A stretch of DNA of 64,000 bases from Macrobrachium rosenbergii (GCF_040412425.1 NC_089749.1:9725162-9789161); one strand, 5' to 3'. Positions 1 through 12,660 are shown, counted from the first letter of the stretch. Made by a program: numbers and translations. The notes: generated from the sequence alone by a model not told the origin.

Positions 1-312
1 AACAGTTACAAAGATTCTCTCTCGGTCTGTTATAAAATTTTGGTAGGTGAAGGTCTTTGAATACATTGTGAATTTATACTTGTATATTATTTAGCTTATG
101 TTAGAATATATTAATTTTATTTTCTATTAAGGTATTTTCTGTTTATGTGATATTTTTTCTAGAGTAAATTAACATATGAACAAATTTCTATAAAATTGTT
201 AACAAAACCATTTTGACACTAAGAAAACTCCTCAGGTGTTAAGTAATACGTCTCGAAATCAATCCCATATATCTACGACTTCATATGCCATATAATTGTA
301 TTAACCACTATT

Positions 313-316
<4 letters not shown>

Positions 317-362
<46 letters not shown>
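317..362. repeat. (GA)n microsatellite
   Basis: About 23 uninterrupted GA units. Confidence 0.98.
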
Positions 363-366
<4 letters not shown>

Positions 367-524
367 TGTGTGAATGAGCAGAAACTGAACTTGTCTAATC
401 GATTCATTTTTTTTTTTTTTTTTACAAAGCGGATGGCTTTCCTTCCTTTTCTCTCACCGGCCCTATTTTTTTTTTTTTTAACCCCTTTCTTTATCCACTC
501 ACTGATTGCAATCCCTCCCTCCTC

Positions 525-565
525 CCTCCTCCTCCTCCTCCTCCTCCTCCTCCTCCTCCTCCTCC
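525..565. repeat. (CCT)n microsatellite
   Basis: Thirteen to fourteen CCT units. The leucine-rich frame through it is spurious. Confidence 0.97.
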
Positions 566-669
566 CCCATGGGCCAGTTAACGACAGTTTCCACCGAAGC
601 GTTTCACTGCACCGCTTAAGGTGACCAGCCGAGTGTTGCAGTGTCCATCCTATATGCTCGTCCGTCCTG

Positions 670-671
<2 letters not shown>

Positions 672-716
<45 letters not shown>
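672..716. repeat. (CT)n microsatellite
   Basis: About 22 CT units. Confidence 0.98.
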
Positions 717-719
<3 letters not shown>

Positions 720-1081
720 GTCTTCCGCCGACCGACAGTCGTGCCTCTAGAGTCTAATCGTTGTGGGGGGGTTGGAAGAGAAGGGGTAGTGTACCCCCCT
801 AGGGTACCTCTCCTTGCTATAACGGATATTCAATCGGCTTTCTTCTGTCAACGAGGACTTGCGGTTTACTTTTTACTAATGCAGTTTCGCGTATTTTAAC
901 TCCTGGTAATGTATGTGGTAGTCCTCCCATTCTTTCTTTCTTCCTTTCATTCTGTAAATCTTTATCTGAAAACCCTGAGCTGAAATAAAGGATATCGATT
1001 GATTGATTGTTTGACTGAAAACCCTTATGGACAGAGTCAACAGGATACATGCACCCCAAGAGGTCTCCAAGGAAGTGTAGA

Positions 1082-1083
<2 letters not shown>

Positions 1084-1113
<30 letters not shown>
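1084..1113. repeat. (GA)n microsatellite
   Basis: About 14 GA units. Confidence 0.97.
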
Positions 1114-1116
<3 letters not shown>

Positions 1117-1279
1117 ATGGTAAATGAATCAATGTGAGGGGACAGAAAATGAAACCAGTACACCTAAATTCAAGAGATATCAATAAAAATTAGGAGTGAA
1201 TTTGCTCCTCGCTCAAACATTTGGAGGTCAGTAGATTCAGCAAGCGAAAAATGCGCAAAAGTGTTTTCTGTATGAGTCT

Positions 1280-1516
1280 AGGCCCATGAAGCTTTCAGCC
1301 ACGGCCGTGGTGGCCTGTCCTGTATCGTTGCCAGACGCACGATTATGGAGGGTTGCAATTTGGTATGCTTGATGATTGGACGGTGGATGACCAACGTACC
1401 AATTTGCAGCCCTCTAGCCTCAGTAGGTTTAAGATCTGAGGGCGGACAGAATAAAAAGTGCGGACGGACGGACAAAGCCGGCACAATAGTTTTCTTTTAC
1501 AGAAAACTAAAAATTG
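1280..1516. repeat. Interspersed repeat with internal inverted repeat
   Basis: The middle contains GGTTGCAATTTGGTA (from ~1351) and its inverted partner TACCAATTTGCAGCCC (1398-1413), forming a hairpin-like palindrome. The 3' part (GATCTGAGGGCGGACAGAA ... TACAGAAAACTAAAA) resembles a repeat I associate with decapod genomes. Short open frames on both strands here are repeat by-products. Confidence 0.5.
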
Positions 1517-1673
1517 CACGCACTGGCAAAACACTTTCATGTTTTAGTTGTAGACAACTTGAAACTCTAGTAAACTGATTAGTAATAAACTCCTTGTAGC
1601 TCTCTGTATTTTGTGATGCCATTTCATCTCTTCTTCAAGTTCCTTCTGGTGGCTATCATCGGGGTTCGTAGTT

Positions 1674-1676
<3 letters not shown>

Positions 1677-1748
<72 letters not shown>
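1677..1748. repeat. (ATA)n microsatellite
   Basis: About 24 AAT-type units. Confidence 0.98.
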
Positions 1749-1750
<2 letters not shown>

Positions 1751-1847
1751 TATTTTTTATTTATTAATTTGTTAATTTATCTGTTTTTCTAATAACTGAT
1801 CTCCTCTTTCTGTATTTCCCATTAACTTTTTTTTACTTCTTTCGGAT

Positions 1848-1945
1848 GAACACCATAATATTCTTTGGGAGCCTGAATTTCAAGTCAGTGGCCCCTTTGG
1901 TGGGCTTGTTCCATATGAGTAGGGCTCTTCATCTTCTGAATAATC
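1848..1945 (-). repeat. Interspersed repeat, 'AACAAGCCCAC' family, copy 1
   Basis: On the minus strand it reads GGAACAAGCCCACCAAAGGG, then GCCACTGACTTGAAATTCAGG, matching the copies near 8722 and 47795. All three copies lie beside TAA/TTA simple repeats, suggesting such a tract is part of, or a target for, the element. Confidence 0.75.
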
Positions 1946-2894
1946 ATAATAATCATGGCATTATTATTTGGGATACTGTCAGTCAAGGCGCTCAGAGACC
2001 CAAGACTCACATCAGTGACGCCTCAACTTAACGCTGCCCTAAAATGGAAAACTGCAGTATCAGCAAAATTTTCGAAATTGAGATATTCCACCAATTGGGC
2101 TCGTGAAACACAAAATACACAAGTTACTGCAATTTCAGAATGATTATTCAGTGCTTTATTTAGGGGGTCCCATTTGCAGTATCTGCAAAATCAGTAGTGA
2201 GGCAAGGGAGTGTCTACCATTTTTTGTCAGTATTGTATGTTTGCAGATATCGTAGTCTTCCATTGTAGGGCAGAACTGACCCGCCAAATTAACGGACTTC
2301 TGCGCTACTTATCAGCTACAATATTGCGATTATTTCGATTATATTTTTCCCTATGCTATTATTTTAGTTGCGATACATTTTCAGATGAGTCTCTTAAGAA
2401 AGATATTAAGTATAAATCAAGAGTTATTTTAGGTTAGGAACTATGTGAAATTGCAGTTAAATGGAAGATATCTAAAAAAATATTGAAGTGCCGGTTTTAA
2501 TATAGGGTCTTGGTTACTTATACATTAGATATCACCAATTTTATTATACTTTCCACAAAATCTTAGAGTTTTCTAGTTAATAATAATAATAATAATAAGG
2601 ACAGAGCTGTTAAAACTGAACTTGCTTTGGTCACATCCAAGCAAAATTACTGTTGATCTTTAAGACTGACTGATGAGTGCAATTCCTTACTATTCTCCAT
2701 ATGATTGCACGCCCACCCACTCTCACCTGCACGTAAACGTGCGTGCACGCGCGCGAACGCAATTAGGCCCCATCCTCACCTGTCAACAGACACCCTCCTA
2801 TGGCCCAGCGGACTTTTGCCAAATCAGTAACCATAGACAGGATGTTAGGCAAAGGGATGATCACCTTGGGGTATACCATGTCACAAGGTTCGTT

Positions 2895-2896
<2 letters not shown>

Positions 2897-2960
<64 letters not shown>
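2897..2960. repeat. (CT)n microsatellite
   Basis: CT array with one CG interruption at 2941. Confidence 0.98.
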
Positions 2961-3079
2961 TTTACACAGCTTTTGCTTATCAGAATTTCATTTAATATAT
3001 ATATTGATTTTCTTCCCACTTGTTTAATGTTTCATTTCTAGATGTATCATTTTCTAATTTGCAAAAATATCATACCACT

Positions 3080-3080
<1 letters not shown>

Positions 3081-3141
<61 letters not shown>

Positions 3142-3169
3142 AAACCTTTTAATAGATTGCAGTCATTTC

Positions 3170-3225
<56 letters not shown>

Positions 3226-3295
3226 CATCTCTCTCTCTCTTTAATTATAATTTTCTAAACAATTTGAAATATGCAAAATGATCACAGGATTCTGT

Positions 3296-3326
<31 letters not shown>

Positions 3327-3354
3327 CTCTCTCTCGAACTCTCTCTCTCTCTCT
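3081..3354. repeat. Compound (CT)n cluster
   Basis: Three CT arrays (3081-3139, 3172-3241, 3296-3354) separated by 30-60 bp; the later two carry several CCT interruptions. Confidence 0.97.
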
Positions 3355-3697
3355 TGAGAAACCTGTAAGGAGTCGTCACCTGCCCCTTGTGTCAATTTGA
3401 TGTGTTCTGAATGGGATTCACTGTGGAAATTTTCCAAGCCTGAAGCAGTGATCACAGGATTCGTTGTCAGGTTTATGAATGAATTTCAGAAGAAGTAAAT
3501 GAACAGTGATGACCACGATTGCCCAGGTTACGTCACGCCCTTTTGTTTTTTGATGTTCTGTAAGATTGTTGTTGTAGACATTTTCCTGTTAGCCAGTCAT
3601 GCTATTTTTTTTTATTTATGAATGAATGAATGAGTAAATGAAAGTGATGAAGTGATGATTGCGCAGAATACGTCATTACATGTATATATGTATGTAA

Positions 3698-3698
<1 letters not shown>

Positions 3699-3766
<68 letters not shown>

Positions 3767-3868
3767 ATCTACCAGGTGAGACAATGAATTATTCTGCCTT
3801 TACTGGGAACAGAACCCAGATCCTCCCATTGGTGAGGGCAAGTGTCTTGACCACTCTCCCAATATATG
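3699..3868 (-). mobile_element. tRNA-derived SINE with (TA)n tail
   Basis: On the minus strand, 3860 to 3802 resembles a tRNA gene: GGGAGAGTGGTCAAGACACT carries an A-box-like GAGTGGTCAAGAC, and GGGTTCTGTTCCC is B-box-like. A short body follows and then an uninterrupted TA array (3760-3699), which fits a SINE 3' tail. No long frame is present. Confidence 0.6.
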
Positions 3869-4083
3869 AATTCTGAAGGAAGAGCATAAACAGTGACAGA
3901 TAAATAGATGCCTTGGTGGACGCCATCTTTGATCATACTGACGACAATTTCGAGATGTTAATCTGCCCGATGATTTGACAGCGATTATAGACTGACCTGT
4001 CTTCCTCATATCTCTGTGAACCCTTCTATAAGCTTTCTCTCCGCTTCCTCGATTTTCCATTTTGGATATTTTCTTTTCTTATT

Positions 4084-4186
4084 TTCGAGCTTCTCCCGTA
4101 GGTGGGTAGTGCCAAGGTCTCTAGACCTCGGGTAGTGCCGTCTATGGCCTCTGGCCTAAGCTTTATATTCCATTTCGTTCCACTAT
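4084..4186 (+). repeat. Interspersed repeat 'CCTCATAGGYCCCAG', fragment
   Basis: GGGTAGTGCCGTC and TGGCCTCTGGCCTAAGC with TATATTCCATTTCGTTCC match the ends of the family seen at 26253-26566; the middle is absent or scrambled. Confidence 0.5.
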
Positions 4187-4496
4187 CGTAATTTATTGGG
4201 TCCTTCATGTCTGCCATTCTGCTCGATGATAGTAGAGCCATGGCAGTACTAAAGTAAAAATAGTAACTTCAAAGAATATTGCATTAGAAGGGCGTACTCA
4301 GAAGGCGTCTGAAATGTTGTTAAACTCGTTTTTCTCTAGTTTTTAATTTGTCTCGTACTTTCACCCATAATTTAAGTTCCACTAAATCTGTGTGAAAGCA
4401 GTTTTCATTATTCACCAGCAATCGAAAAGGAAATTGAACCTCACGTTGTTTTTGGAGATTTCCCGGCGAATGCAATTGTGAACATATATCCTACGC

Positions 4497-4700
4497 CTCC
4501 GTGGCTGAGTGGTGCAGCGCTCAATTTACGTTTGGTAGGTCTATGGCCGCTCCCAGCATATAGCCCACCTGGATACCAGCGACTGCATTGGTCAAGAGAA
4601 AGGCCATGGGCCTAGCAACCTCATTCCTCTTAGAGGCTTGCTGAAAAACGGAAAACCAGATATCTGTAACCTTCTTGAATGCATTGCGCGCTTTCCGCTA
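4497..4700 (+). repeat. Possible tRNA-related SINE
   Basis: CTCCGTGGCTGAGTGGTGCA carries an A-box-like TGGCTGAGTGG, as in tRNA-Ser/Leu type heads. The B-box is not clear, so the call rests on the 5' head alone. Confidence 0.35.
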
Positions 4701-4988
4701 TATATCCTACTGTGTCTTCGTAGGCCTAACCCGTTACTCGACTGTGGTTGGTCTAGGGAAGGCTATATAGTAGCATCTTCTGGATCGACTCTTTATAAGG
4801 TGTAAGGATGTATGATGATAACATGTGTATATGTATGTAACTCGTGTACAGAGCAAGTTTTGTTATACTTCGATATCTGTAAAAAATTTTTACCATTTTC
4901 TAACGAGGCATAGTAGACTTACAATGGCAGTAGAGTCCTTAATCTTGTGTGAGACTAACCAATTGCTAATACGGTTCATGCACCCAAA

Positions 4989-4994
<6 letters not shown>

Positions 4995-5048
<54 letters not shown>

Positions 5049-5172
5049 CTATCGTTTCCGCCCTTCTTCAGACTGAAACCTGATTCCTCGATGAAAACTC
5101 AGCTTTCGATAACCACCTTCTCTCTCAAAGAATTTGGATCCCATGACGAGATACCTTTATCCCCCACCACTG

Positions 5173-5230
<58 letters not shown>
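4995..5230. repeat. Pair of (CT)n arrays
   Basis: CT arrays at 4995-5045 and 5175-5230 with 130 bp of unique sequence between. Serine/leucine frames through them are spurious. Confidence 0.97.
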
Positions 5231-5232
<2 letters not shown>

Positions 5233-5565
5233 CTGTTCTATTCCCTCTTTCCCTTCCATCCATGAAGCCTTCTCTGAGTCGCATTGGTCTAATTTCTCCG
5301 TGCAGTCTGTGTCTATAGTACGATACGTCTAAACAAAAACAGCTTTATTATGATATAAAGATCATTTTCTGAGGAATAACATATTGAAACATAGAGAGAA
5401 AAGATCGTTAAGAAGATCCTTCGGTCTGGGGACGAAATCCGTATTCTTTATTGGGAAGGGGAGGAATGAGCATACCTTCCATCCCTCCTGAGCCCGGTAG
5501 TAAACAAAAAGGTTTCCCGCGTTTTTCACCCCTCTCGGGGCCTCCGCCCTTCCTCGCCATCACCC

Positions 5566-5613
5566 TCCTCCTCCTCCTCCTCCTCCCCTTCCTCCTTCAC
5601 CTCCTCCTCCCTC
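5566..5613. repeat. (CTC)n-rich tract
   Basis: Imperfect CTC trinucleotide tract. Confidence 0.9.
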
Positions 5614-5763
5614 TCCTGAAAGTCCTACAAAAGATTGGTGGAAAGGTAAGGAAGAAAAGTGGCAGAGAGAGAGAGAGAGAGTAAAGGTGGGAAGGGGATA
5701 CCGAGAGCGAATCTGGTTCGAGTTTGTATGGAGGGGGAAAAAAAGGGAGCAGTTGCTAAAAAT

Positions 5764-5765
<2 letters not shown>

Positions 5766-5848
<83 letters not shown>
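5766..5848. repeat. (CT)n microsatellite
   Basis: About 41 uninterrupted CT units, the longest of this type here. A short GA array (5664-5681) precedes it. Confidence 0.98.
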
Positions 5849-5851
<3 letters not shown>

Positions 5852-5958
5852 TCAGAGAAGAAATTTTGCAAGTATATAAGTATCTCACACATGGTGAAGC
5901 CGCTAATGAGACTACCTTAAACCCTCTATGCTCCAAATGTGCATAGGCCTAATAGGAA

Positions 5959-5968
5959 TATATATATA

Positions 5969-6026
<58 letters not shown>

Positions 6027-6030
6027 TATA
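5959..6030. repeat. (TA)n microsatellite
   Basis: TA array with two TTA slips. Confidence 0.97.
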
Positions 6031-6378
6031 GGAAATAAAGACTGAAATAAAGACTGTATATAAAGTATTGAAAACATAAGCTGCAAAAGAGAATGACAAA
6101 ACTTGGTAAGAAGACGAAATATGGCTCTTCTGCTGAAAACAGGAGTATGGTCGATACGTTAGGACATCAAAGATAAGCCTAGTGTATTATTATTATTATT
6201 ATTATTATCACCCGGCTTCTGTCGACGGTTCCCCCGCCCCCTTCCAGTTCCCTTTTCCTTATCAGGTCAGGTAATCTGACCTGAGCTTAACCTGTCCCCA
6301 AGGGGACGAGCAAACATGGGTCTAAGATCATTGTTATTGTCCAGAGTGACTGGATGAGACAACCGTGCGAAGGAGTAA

Positions 6379-6381
<3 letters not shown>

Positions 6382-6429
<48 letters not shown>
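6382..6429. repeat. (GA)n microsatellite
   Basis: About 23 GA units; a TTA array lies at 6187-6210. Confidence 0.97.
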
Positions 6430-6430
<1 letters not shown>

Positions 6431-7735
6431 TAAGCGACGAACTTTGGGTCATATGACCAGACAGAGATAAGGTCACTCTCCTGCTGAAGGGTACAAAATG
6501 GATTGTTCTAGGTTGGGGGGGGGGGTAAACGAGGATAATTGGGCTGCTGCTTAGGGGACATGACCTCCTCTCGAGCTGGACCCAGCCCGCTTCTTCTTAT
6601 CAGTAGACATCAGGTCTTTGTCTCTTTCTCTTCTTTCTTCCAGTCTTAACAAAGAGAAAGTCATAGAGAAAGGTGGTAGATAATTAAACACGAGGGAGTA
6701 TAAATTAAACAAAACTGATACACCTGAAATTCAGCAGACGTCAGCAGCAAAGAGAGTATGAATGAGTTTGCTCCTATAGTTTGTATATCTAGAGATCAGA
6801 AGATTCCAATTCTGCATTAGGCTGACTCTCCCGCGTTTTAGCTGTACCCAAGACAAAACACCAGGGAAATTAAGTACCATTAAACCTGATGCTAGAACAA
6901 TGCACAGTTTGTAGCAGCAGCAGCCTGCATGTATGGAAGAACGTTCCATTATGCTCGAGTAAAACAGTGTATTGAGATAGCAGCAATTCATATGGTTGTT
7001 TACAGTATATAAACGCCTGGAGGTAGGCCTAAAAAACATCTATTGTACACGCGCCAAGCCGAAAGGATTCATCTCTAGTCTTTATTTGTACTTTTAAAAC
7101 CTTTTCGTTTCTATTACTCTTTTGTATTTCCTCGCCATTAAAACTATGTAAATATTCAGTTTATGTTATCATTGATGCACAAGAGAAACGTTTAATATTG
7201 AATTTTCCCTCATTAAAACATGTAAACTTAATATTCTCAGGTGTGTGTATATATATATAATTTATATGTTGTTAAGTAAATTCAACATATTTTCCCTTGT
7301 ATTTTAATATACGAAGTTTTAGAAAACAGCAAGGCTGATTATTTGAGTTTTTGAGTCAGCTTAGATGTTACTTTATCATGACTGGAAAATTTTACGCTTT
7401 TTCTTTTATAAATCGCATTTTAGATATATGTATATATATATACATACATATACATACATACATACTGTATATACATACATACATAACACAGTAGGATTCT
7501 GTTACCCGAGATTTAAGTAACGAGGTGGAGAGGTCAGGGGCCATCCTTGATACGATTACCATCCATGGAGGATATTAGCAATTCTTTAATTATCTCTCCA
7601 CCCTTAAGTAGGTAATTGAAAGGGACAGATTGTAAAAGATAGTGAATCAGTGGAAAATTTTAGTACTAAATAGATACAAATAGATATTCTTTTTAAACAA
7701 AATATCATCAGATGCTCGAAAACAAAGCAGAAGTG

Positions 7736-7738
<3 letters not shown>

Positions 7739-7816
<78 letters not shown>
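7739..7816. repeat. (CT)n microsatellite
   Basis: About 38 CT units. Confidence 0.98.
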
Positions 7817-7817
<1 letters not shown>

Positions 7818-8638
7818 GTTCCTCTGCAATCTTCAGTGATATACAGTATCTAGACTTGAAGATTATCCATGGAAAAGCAATTATTTAACCTGATCTTCTT
7901 AATTAGCGAGAAAAGCTTAACATCAAAACGGCAGTTAGATGAAATTCTGGAACGCAACCTGAAGATTTTACTTTCAGGTTTATTGCATATTCTGTTCCTC
8001 AAATATGTATTCACATTTATTTTAAATCCGGTTCTGGCTTTTTAATTATCCCTGTTATGGGAGAGAGAGAGAGAGAAGGGTACTTTCCTCTAAAATTACA
8101 AAAAAAAAAAAGCGAGAATTTGAAACAACTCTTGATGGTAGAGTAATTTACCTAAGTCTTCTATTGAATGTAATCACCGTTTTCAATAGCTTAGCTGAAC
8201 CGCGTTTTCTTCAGAATTCGTTTCATGGCTGCCTCAAGAGATCAATCATTTCATGCGAGGCTTTTCTTAACGTGCTTCAGTTGTAGTGTGTATTTGCTTA
8301 AAATATTAAGATATATGAATATTATTGTATTGATTATAATTATAATCCGAATTTAAACCGCCCTTAAGAAAATAATGTATTAACTACGGAAAGGTAGCCT
8401 GTTTATAAAAAGACACTTTGAAGTTTGTCGCCATTAAATACAGTCTTTCTTCGTCTCTGTTGTATTTTTTTTTTTTTTTGCGTCCTCTGGTGTATAGTAT
8501 CTGCATAAATTGTAAATTAAGTGATGTATTCATACATAGTTTGGTCACAACAGTGAAGATACATTCTCATTTTTCTGATTTCTCATTGGCCAGCTCCAAA
8601 GGGCGAGAGTGCAACTGTTTGCTACATATTCCTTTCCC

Positions 8639-8639
<1 letters not shown>

Positions 8640-8670
<31 letters not shown>

Positions 8671-8717
8671 ATATACATGTGTTGTTGTTGTTGTTGTTGT
8701 TATTATTATTATTATTT
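8640..8717. repeat. (TTA)n / (TTG)n compound microsatellite
   Basis: TTA array, a short spacer (ACATATACATGT), then TTG and TTA arrays; abuts the AACAAGCCCAC repeat copy 2. Confidence 0.95.
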
Positions 8718-8721
8718 AGTA

Positions 8722-8795
8722 GATGAAACAAGCCCACAGGGGTCACTGACTTGAAACTCAGGCTTCCAAAGAAATATGGTGTTGATAACGGGAAT
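8722..8795 (+). repeat. Interspersed repeat, 'AACAAGCCCAC' family, copy 2
   Basis: It reads GAAACAAGCCCACAGGGGTC then ACTGACTTGAAACTCAGGCT and TCCAAAGAAATATGGTG. A TTA/TTG microsatellite immediately precedes it. Confidence 0.75.
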
Positions 8796-8969
8796 CATTG
8801 CTGCAGTAGCAGACAGCAATTACCACTTAAGCCATTTCTGTTCTAAGGTGATCCCCACGGAGCATAATTGCTTATTTAAATCGAAAACGAAAAGAAGAAG
8901 TGTCTTTTAATACTGGGTTCTCAGTTTCTGCTGCCTCTCAAGTTAAGAATCCTTATTGAAAGATTATAA

Positions 8970-9100
8970 CGTGTGAATGTATGAAGGGATTGTTAGAGCC
9001 AACACTCCTTTGCAGAAGTGAAATGTGGATGTTGAATGCAAATGAAAGGAAAGAGATTATTGAGATGAAGTGTTTACATATTATTAAAGTTTATTCATAC
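8970..9100 (+). pseudogene. Degenerate LINE reverse-transcriptase fragment
   Basis: One frame reads LLEPTLLCRSEMWMLNANER followed by KEIIEMKCLHIIKV. This resembles the C-terminal end of non-LTR retrotransposon reverse transcriptases, usually of the form LLYGSETW..(R)..IE..EMKCLR. The usual G after the Y/C position and the downstream GV motif are lost and no longer frame surrounds it, so it is a relic. Family cannot be assigned. Confidence 0.6.
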
Positions 9101-9309
9101 TGTACTAGCACATCAGCAGACCTCAGCCCCAATGTAACTGGGCAAAAACATATCAATCCAACTGCCTGGTTTTTGTAATTTATATACTATTCCTGCTCTA
9201 ATTACCTTATCAAACTATGCTGTAAAAACAAAAAAATAAAATATCAGTTATCTGTCACGTTTAATTCATGTCCTATTTTAGCCCAGATGATCACGTTGAC
9301 ATTGTTACC

Positions 9310-9341
9310 TCTTCTTCTTCTTCTTCTTCTTCTTCTTCTTC
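9310..9341. repeat. (CTT)n microsatellite
   Basis: About ten CTT units. Confidence 0.96.
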
Positions 9342-9679
9342 CACTCTTCTCTCTCTCTTCTCTTCTTCCGCGCTGTTACGAGAATCTCAAATGATTCTCA
9401 GCTGAGGCAGCTAAGCAGCTTGTGCCAGCGGGCCCCAGTAGGCGATGTTAAGTGAATGTAGTGATGTTTTAATATGAATTGTACATTGCATAATGTTTGG
9501 GTGATCCGGTTTTTGTGAAGGGATGTTCGACGCTCTGACGACGAGCCTCCTATGTAAGTGTACGAAGGGGCCATTTCTGTGGAAGTTCGACTGCCCAGGT
9601 CTTCATCTACGATTCAGCAGCTTAAATATGATTGTGTAAGTGATAGATGTGTTTTTCTCTTAAAATCAAACACATATGT

Positions 9680-9680
9680 A

Positions 9681-9762
<82 letters not shown>
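9680..9762. repeat. (TG)n(TA)n compound microsatellite
   Basis: Short TG array running into about 29 TA units; the last long microsatellite in the window. Confidence 0.97.
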
Positions 9763-9799
9763 GTTTCATATATTTGATTTTTAATGCGTAGAATCATGA

Positions 9800-12398
9800 T
9801 AAATAATCCTTTCCTTTTTAAAAACCTCATACGTAAGTGGTATGGAAGTTCTTAGAACAAACGAAAATGGAGCAGTAGCCTACCAGGTTTTAGCAGCCTG
9901 TTAATCCAGCTGCAATTTTTAGTGAAATAATAATCTCTCGGACCTCGAATCCACTTTTGTAATGGATAGTGAGATCACCTTAAAAACTAATAAAAAACTA
10001 CTAAGGCGGTGTGAGAGGGAAGATGACATTTCAGCATCCATCCTAAGATGAAATTCGCCGTTTGTCGTATACTTGAATAATCCAGTAAGGTTTCCTTTCT
10101 TCTGTTTATCCTTGGTAATGAACGTGACAGCTCACGTCCAGAAGGGGCGCATCCGATTCCTGTGTTTTCATTAATCTGTTTAACTTAGAGAAGAATATAA
10201 TAAATACGGTGCATTTTATGACGATATTAATACATAATATTTACTCAATCCATTAAAAAAACTTTTAAACGTTACATATTACTTTTAAACCGTATTTTGT
10301 CAAATATGTGAGTCATAGTCGAGAACTATCTGCCAGCAATTCGAACGCATGTTTACATTCATTGTTGGTCATTGAGGATTCCAGCTATATCTCCGGACGT
10401 GCTCAACAATATGATGTCATTCAGTTAATTTTAGGAATTGGTCCCGGTGTCTCTTTTTTGACGCACATTCCATAATCTCAGGTAATTATATTCGGAAAAT
10501 ATTCGTTCTTATGAAGGAGAAATGCGGAGCATTCCAATTTAAGCTGGGCGAATAATGTTCTGGTGTATGTAGGGGAAACTCCTGTCTATATGTTACCAGT
10601 CTCACCTTGAAGGGAGACTGGGAAAAATTTGGTGTGGTCCAGTTTAGCAAAAGCGAGGCCATATTGAGGTGTGAGTCACTTTTACTTTGAGTGTCTCGAG
10701 AATATCTTGATTGATAGCAGATTTTTTGCTTGGCGGCGCTTACGGTAGGGTTTTGGGAGTTGCCAATGCAAACTTATGACTCGGCTTGGATAAATGAATT
10801 TAGGCCAGGTTATTCATCGGCCTGCTGGCACCCCAGGCTAGATGAAGTCGTCCCAGTTGCCCTGACCCAGCAGATATAAAGTGTACGGTAATCGTAGGTT
10901 CACTTGTTCCTCAACTGTATCAGGTCTTGAGTATCAGGTCTTATTCTGTAGTCGAGGCTGGGAAGTCCTAAGCTAGGGTTGCTGTAGTCTACTGTAGCAT
11001 AATGATTTTCGTGACAGTATAAATGTTAGATTGTAACATTGAAACTAGTTTTTTTAGTAGCTTTTACTGTGTTTTAATTATAAAACCTTGATTTTTGGGA
11101 TGGGAAAAACCAGAAATGAATGCTATGCGCTGGTCAGAGAGTTATTCATTATATATTTCACAATGTAGCCCATTCATTCAGACAAATACTTAGTTCATAT
11201 GTTCAACTGTAGCAATTACCAGATAATTTTGTAAGGCATAAAAATTTAGTAAGGACTGTTACAGAGATGAATCCTAACGGAACCTTCCCTAACCTAACCA
11301 GACCTAGTGTGCCAGGTCCTTACTTAGGTGGGGATGGGTCGGGTTCTGAGCACCATAAAAGTCTTAGAGGAAAATACAGGGATGCTTTCTAACCTAGCTA
11401 CCCGCCTCCTGATCTGACAAGACCCAGTGCTCCGTAAGTCATAGGGTCAAACTACGGGGATGCATTTGAACTGAAATTATTGGGCCTTGTTCTTACCTGG
11501 CATAGAGTTGTGAACCTCCATCTTGATAATGCCTGCAATACTGTAAGTCATAATAGTCAACAAATATTCCTTCTTGTCAACCAAACCTTGTACACTGACA
11601 CTTACCTGACAAGGACACAGCCTAGCTCCCCTCAACATTTTACAGATCATATTCCTTACCTTAAGGTTGGAGGTAACACAACTAGGAAACACACATTTCC
11701 TCTCGCCCTCTTCCTAATCATGGTATAGTTGACTTTCTGCCAAGTTTTTTTTGTGGAGGAAAGTCATCAATAAGAGGAAAGAATTACGATATCCCAAATG
11801 GGTAAAGAATCTTTTTATATTACTTGCAACTTGAAATATATCACCTAGGATGTCCATCAACACCTCTTACAAACAAGGCAGTGAAGAGAGTACTCAAAAG
11901 CAAATTACTTGTCTTATTACACTATGGCAGCAGGACATGCAAGGAATGTTTCAAAATGAAGTGTAAATGTGTATGAAGTGCGGTATTGAAATTATTTAAA
12001 AACTTCATTCGTTTCATAGTGTAGAAACTATCTTCGATTTAGGTGATAACTCAGATTCTCCTTTCAGTCTCTGTTAGTTGCTTAGAGTCCAGGATATGAA
12101 TCTGCATTATTGATACCTAACCAAAGGGAACAGCATCAGGATTTGTTGAGAGTCATCTGTTTCCTTGGATCATACAGCAGATTTTGATCATGAAAATCAA
12201 TTGTACTGTATATTGAAAATACTGAAATTGTCAAAATTTAATGCACGTAACTACACTAACTAGTACCACAAGTCATATGTTTAACTACTTGTGGAGCTGA
12301 GAAATGGTCTTCTTAGCAATAGTTCTTTGTAGGTTTAACGGAGACCAGATAAGTAAGCATATATGGTATATTAAGAGTTCTTTTTCGTATTATACATG
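9800..12398. other. Upstream flank of the BRI3-like gene, no gene seen
   Basis: Mostly unique AT-rich sequence. The 5' UTR and promoter of the BRI3-like gene may be here, but I could not place them. Short frames (for example 11477-11728 on both strands) overlap each other and lack any family signature. Confidence 0.5.
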
Positions 12399-12400
12399 TA

Positions 12401-12660
12401 CAAGCAGTCCCCAGTTATTGGTGGGCTCATTATCGTGAATCAGTTTCGTTTAATTGTCTAGTGATGAAAATCTGTGATTTTTGGCACTAAAATTGCTGAT
12501 TTCCGCTTATCACCACCGATAATCAGGTATTGCTGCCTATACATACCTAACAGAGGTGCCGATCTCTGGTTATAAGCGCGGCGATGTTTGGTTATCAGCG
12601 ATTTTCGCTTATCGTCACACTTACAGAACGGAACCCCTGCCAATAACCGGGGACTCCCTG
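12401..12660 (+). mobile_element. TIR element (MITE), 'CAGGCAGTCCCCGG' family, copy 1
   Basis: The left end is CAAGCAGTCCCCAGTTAT and the right end is ATAACCGGGGACTCCCTG, inverted repeats flanked by TA on both sides. Internal landmarks (GGTTATCAGCGATTTTCGC, CAGAACGGAACCCC) are shared with the other copies. A TA target and CAG terminus fit the pogo/Tigger branch of Tc1/mariner; no transposase frame is present. It lies 290 bp upstream of the BRI3-like start codon. Confidence 0.85.

Noticed and set aside
5560..5946. Several 77-110 residue frames of Arg-Glu or Ser-Leu repeats
   Set aside because: They are translations of GA/CT microsatellites on either strand, not proteins.
10876..10912. TATAAAG followed about 30 bp later by an initiator-like CACTTG, possible promoter of the BRI3-like gene
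   Set aside because: In AT-rich DNA a TATA-like hexamer is common, and no donor or transcript evidence links it to the exon at 12951.
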